Shown in pieces: positions 18,502-20,758 of a stretch of DNA of 20,758 nucleotides. A program made the position numbers and the translations under genes. The first letter of the stretch is position 1; each line of letters opens with the position of its first letter. Origin of the DNA: a virus; IMG/VR virus record IMGVR_UViG_3300050821_005947, positions 1 to 20,758 of that record; one strand, given 5' to 3'. The notes under the pieces are model-generated. The model was not told the DNA's origin. It saw nothing but the letters and a program-made list of their open reading frames with translations, and searched no databases.

Positions 18502-20251
18502 GAGCGCTGATGTACCAGATTTAGAATGGTGGATCAACCAGATCACCCAGGGCATCGCCTTTCGCAAGAAGTACGCCTATGAGGAGAAGTGGTCCACATG
18601 GCGGTCATGGAACCGTGGTCAATTTCAGAGGGGCCAGATCCCCGACAACATCTACTTCAAGTTCATCCGCTCTCTCGTCCCCCGGACGTACTTCCGCAAC
18701 CCCTCCATCGCCATCAGCGCCACCAAGCCTGGGCTGGACTACTTCCTCCTCTCCAAGCTCCTTGAACGTGTGGACAACAAGCTCATGGATCACATGGGCA
18801 TCAAGGGGCAGATGAAGTCAGCCGTGCTCAAAGCCACCATGTTCGGCACTGGATTTATCTTCCGGGGCTACGGCTCAGAGTTCGCTCACACCCCCATTGA
18901 CATCACCACCCAGGAGCCCGATGCTGGTACCAGGAAGATGCGCAACCGGGTCGAGTACAATGACCTGATCCGGGACAACCAGCCCTGGGCACTAGATACC
19001 CATCCTGGGAGTGTGATCTTCCCAGCCTACACGCCCAATGTTCACGCTGCTCGATGGGTCTGTCAAGAGATCATCCGCTCCAGGGACGATGTCCTCGATG
19101 ACCCCCGGCTGGAGAACAAGGACGGCCTCGAACAGGCCATGAAGGGCCAGAAGGCTGGCAAGCTCATCGCCTCCGGGATGGATGATAGGACAAGGAGCGG
19201 CATCCGTCTATGGGTGGTGAGGGACAAGAAGACCGGCCTCGTCTTCGTCCTCGCCCCGTACACGCCCAATGGCATCCCCAACACGATGGTCAAGCCGATG
19301 TTCCTGGAAGAGGACAAGCTCCAGCGCAACGGCAGGCTGCCCTGCTATCCACTCATCTTCAACGAGGATGACGAACAGTGCTGGGGCGTCCCGGACAGCA
19401 TCATCATTGAGCCACAACAGTACGAGATCAACGAGATCAACACCCAGATCAGGTCCCATAGGCGAGTGCTGCTCAAGAAGTTCTTGTACCAACGCGGCAT
19501 GGTTGATCCGGATGAGCTAGACAAGCTCCTGGCCGACGACAACGTCAACATCGGCATCGCCGTCCAGGATGTGACCGCTGTTCGTCCGATGGAAGCCGGT
19601 GGCCTCCCCCCTGGCCTAGTCGAGGGCAAGCAGCTCATCAACCAGAACGTCCAGGAACTCCTCGGCTTGGGTGTGAACCAGTTCGGTGAATACGCGCCGG
19701 GCAGTGCCGACAGGTCCGCTACTGAGACCCAAGTGGTGAACCAAGCCTCTCAAATCCGCACTGATGAACGCCGCGATGCAGGTGCCGACCTCATCACAGA
19801 CCTCATCACTGATATGAACGACGACATCACCGAGTATTGGGGTGAGGAGATGTTGGCCGATGTGGCTGGCCCCGCTGGTGTCCCCATCTGGATCAAGTTC
19901 CAACCAGAACTCCTCCGCAACGCCTCGTGGGATGTGAAGGTGGACCCAGACAGCTCCGTGCCGTTGACAAAACAGTACAAGGAACAAAAGGCCCAACAGG
20001 TCTACGCCACCCTCTATGGGAAGAACCAATCTGCCAACCCGGAGGAGCTGACCAGGTGGTACCTTAGTGAGATGTACGGCACCGAGGCTGATAGCATCAT
20101 CATGAACCCGGCCATGAACACCACCCCGCAGAACCCCATGAGCCTGCCCCAAGCTATGCAGCACATCCAGCAGCTCCCGCAGAGTGCACGTGCAGCGGTC
20201 GGCCAACCCCAGGGCAACGTAGTCCCTGGCCCAGGCGCAGTGAGGCGATGA
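18485..20251 (+). CDS. Portal protein
   Basis: 588 residues from ATG 18485 (GGAGG seven bases upstream, inside the HNH gene). The frame is open to 18362 but that part lies in the foreign insertion. The opening LEWWINQITQGIAFRKKYAYEEKW, a central IYFKFIRSLVPRTYFRNPSIAI, a conserved CWGVPDSIIIEPQQYEINEINTQ helix region and an AdrSATETQVVNQASQIR-like stem helix (about 450) are typical of phage portal proteins. Portals form the 12-subunit ring through which the terminase packs DNA. The Pro/Gln-rich end (QPQGNVVPGPG) is probably flexible. Adjacent to the terminase apart from the ligase and HNH genes. Confidence 0.85.
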   Translation: MAEGYKSADVPDLEWWINQITQGIAFRKKYAYEEKWSTWRSWNRGQFQRGQIPDNIYFKFIRSLVPRTYFRNPSIAISATKPGLDYFLLSKLLERVDNKLMDHMGIKGQMKSAVLKATMFGTGFIFRGYGSEFAHTPIDITTQEPDAGTRKMRNRVEYNDLIRDNQPWALDTHPGSVIFPAYTPNVHAARWVCQEIIRSRDDVLDDPRLENKDGLEQAMKGQKAGKLIASGMDDRTRSGIRLWVVRDKKTGLVFVLAPYTPNGIPNTMVKPMFLEEDKLQRNGRLPCYPLIFNEDDEQCWGVPDSIIIEPQQYEINEINTQIRSHRRVLLKKFLYQRGMVDPDELDKLLADDNVNIGIAVQDVTAVRPMEAGGLPPGLVEGKQLINQNVQELLGLGVNQFGEYAPGSADRSATETQVVNQASQIRTDERRDAGADLITDLITDMNDDITEYWGEEMLADVAGPAGVPIWIKFQPELLRNASWDVKVDPDSSVPLTKQYKEQKAQQVYATLYGKNQSANPEELTRWYLSEMYGTEADSIIMNPAMNTTPQNPMSLPQAMQHIQQLPQSARAAVGQPQGNVVPGPGAVRR

Positions 20252-20442
20252 TGTGGGAACTAGTCCACTATGAGGGCGAGCGTCGGGTCCAGCCGCTTCC
20301 CATGTTGAAGCCCTTTGAGTCACGAGAAGAGGCCGAGAAGACTGCCCTCCAGATGAACGGGGCTTATGCTCGTTCACAGAGACCGAAGAAGATGGTCAAT
20401 GACAAACGCCGCTGGCACATAGAAGTGGAAGAGGTCCGATGA
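20248..20442 (+). CDS. Small basic protein downstream of the portal
   Basis: 64 residues. A double ATG (20248/20251) overlaps the portal stop. MMWELVHYEGERRVQPLPML then a helix FESREEAEKTALQMNGAYARSQ and RRWHIEVEEV, which looks like a compact alpha-beta fold. No family is recognised. It is likely co-translated with the portal. Confidence 0.65.
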   Translation: MMWELVHYEGERRVQPLPMLKPFESREEAEKTALQMNGAYARSQRPKKMVNDKRRWHIEVEEVR

Positions 20443-20744
20443 GCACCACATGGCGCACCAAGATCAAGCGTGGGGATGGGCGGCCCAACTGCAATCATCC
20501 TTCGGATGAACCTTGTACTCTCTGTGATGAGGACCGCCAGCGCGCCCACAACCGCCCGATCCAGGCCCCCTCCACATGGTCTTTCATGGTGGACACCTAC
20601 GAGCACATGTTCCACCCATGGGAACGTCCATATGAGATAACATCGAGGCAACAGCTCCGTGAGGAGTCCATTAAGAGGGGTGTTGTGTCCAAGCAGCTCA
20701 AAGAGTCCACCATCTTCAAATCCGATCCCGATAGGTGGGTTTAA
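20439..20744 (+). CDS. Small Cys-rich protein, unknown function
   Basis: 101 residues. An N-terminal CNHPSDEPCTLC (18-29) forms a three-Cys cluster with a nearby His, a possible zinc knuckle. It is followed by YEHMFHPWERPYEITSRQQLRE and ESIKRGVVSKQLKEST. The segment ITSRQQLREESIKRGVVSKQL resembles a short motif in small proteins encoded beside phage portals, with no known function. Start ATGA overlaps the previous stop, and TAA ends 14 bases before the window edge. Confidence 0.65.
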   Translation: MSTTWRTKIKRGDGRPNCNHPSDEPCTLCDEDRQRAHNRPIQAPSTWSFMVDTYEHMFHPWERPYEITSRQQLREESIKRGVVSKQLKESTIFKSDPDRWV

Positions 20745-20758
20745 GCTCTTGCAATTCA

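Noticed and set aside
20014-20377. Long minus-strand frames opposite the portal (for example 19616-20377)
   Set aside because: These are antisense shadows of a portal gene with high GC third positions. They have no ribosome binding site or recognisable domain.

Overview
The window is part of a tailed double-stranded DNA phage (Caudoviricetes) or a prophage of that type. It holds a terminase large subunit, a portal protein, a small-terminase-like protein, a holin, a Sak4-type recombination ATPase, a Cas4-like nuclease and the start of a replicative DNA polymerase. There are no ribosomal or core metabolic genes. Nearly all genes abut or overlap by 1-20 bases (ATGA, GTGA, TTGA junctions), as in phage operons. 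Lipoprotein and Sec-type signal peptides suggest a Gram-negative host. Base composition is GC-rich apart from one AT-rich island at about 18.06-18.48 kb. The host cannot be named from the sequence.

Layout: two gene arms diverge from an approximately 900-base gene-free control zone (9633-10531). The leftward (minus) arm has three promoter-defined units. (i) 9632 to 7447 starts at a promoter at 9715-9687 and holds small unknown proteins, some Cys-rich or membrane-anchored. (ii) 7369 to 6827 is a single-gene unit with its own near-consensus promoter (7450-7421), an operator-like palindrome and a factor-independent terminator (6794-6761). (iii) From a promoter at 6722-6695 to the left edge lies the replication/recombination operon. 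It contains a Cys-rich protein, a Pro-rich protein, a possible ribbon-helix-helix protein, a tiny membrane peptide, a Cas4/RecB-like nuclease, a Sak4-like ATPase, a possible OB-fold ssDNA-binding protein, a DUF6378-like protein and a uracil-DNA-glycosylase-like domain fused to a family A DNA polymerase, cut by the window edge.

The rightward (plus) arm starts from a promoter at 10497-10525 that would give an almost leaderless message. It encodes a small helical protein, a small-terminase-like protein, a coiled-coil/TM protein and a holin. Next come five consecutive proteins that all start with export signals (a lipoprotein, three unknowns and an SGNH-type esterase), then a small beta-rich protein and the large terminase. 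A PurD-like ATP-grasp enzyme follows, then an AT-rich HNH endonuclease insertion, the portal and two small proteins.

The points most worth following are: the exported-protein cassette inside the late operon; the ATP-grasp enzyme wedged between terminase and portal, with a changed metal-ligand motif; a three-copy DNA element (7-bp GAA-loop mini-hairpin, 4-5 nt, GACAGG) on the minus strand; and the repeat-rich, G-quadruplex-bearing divergent control zone that looks like an origin or regulator-binding region.
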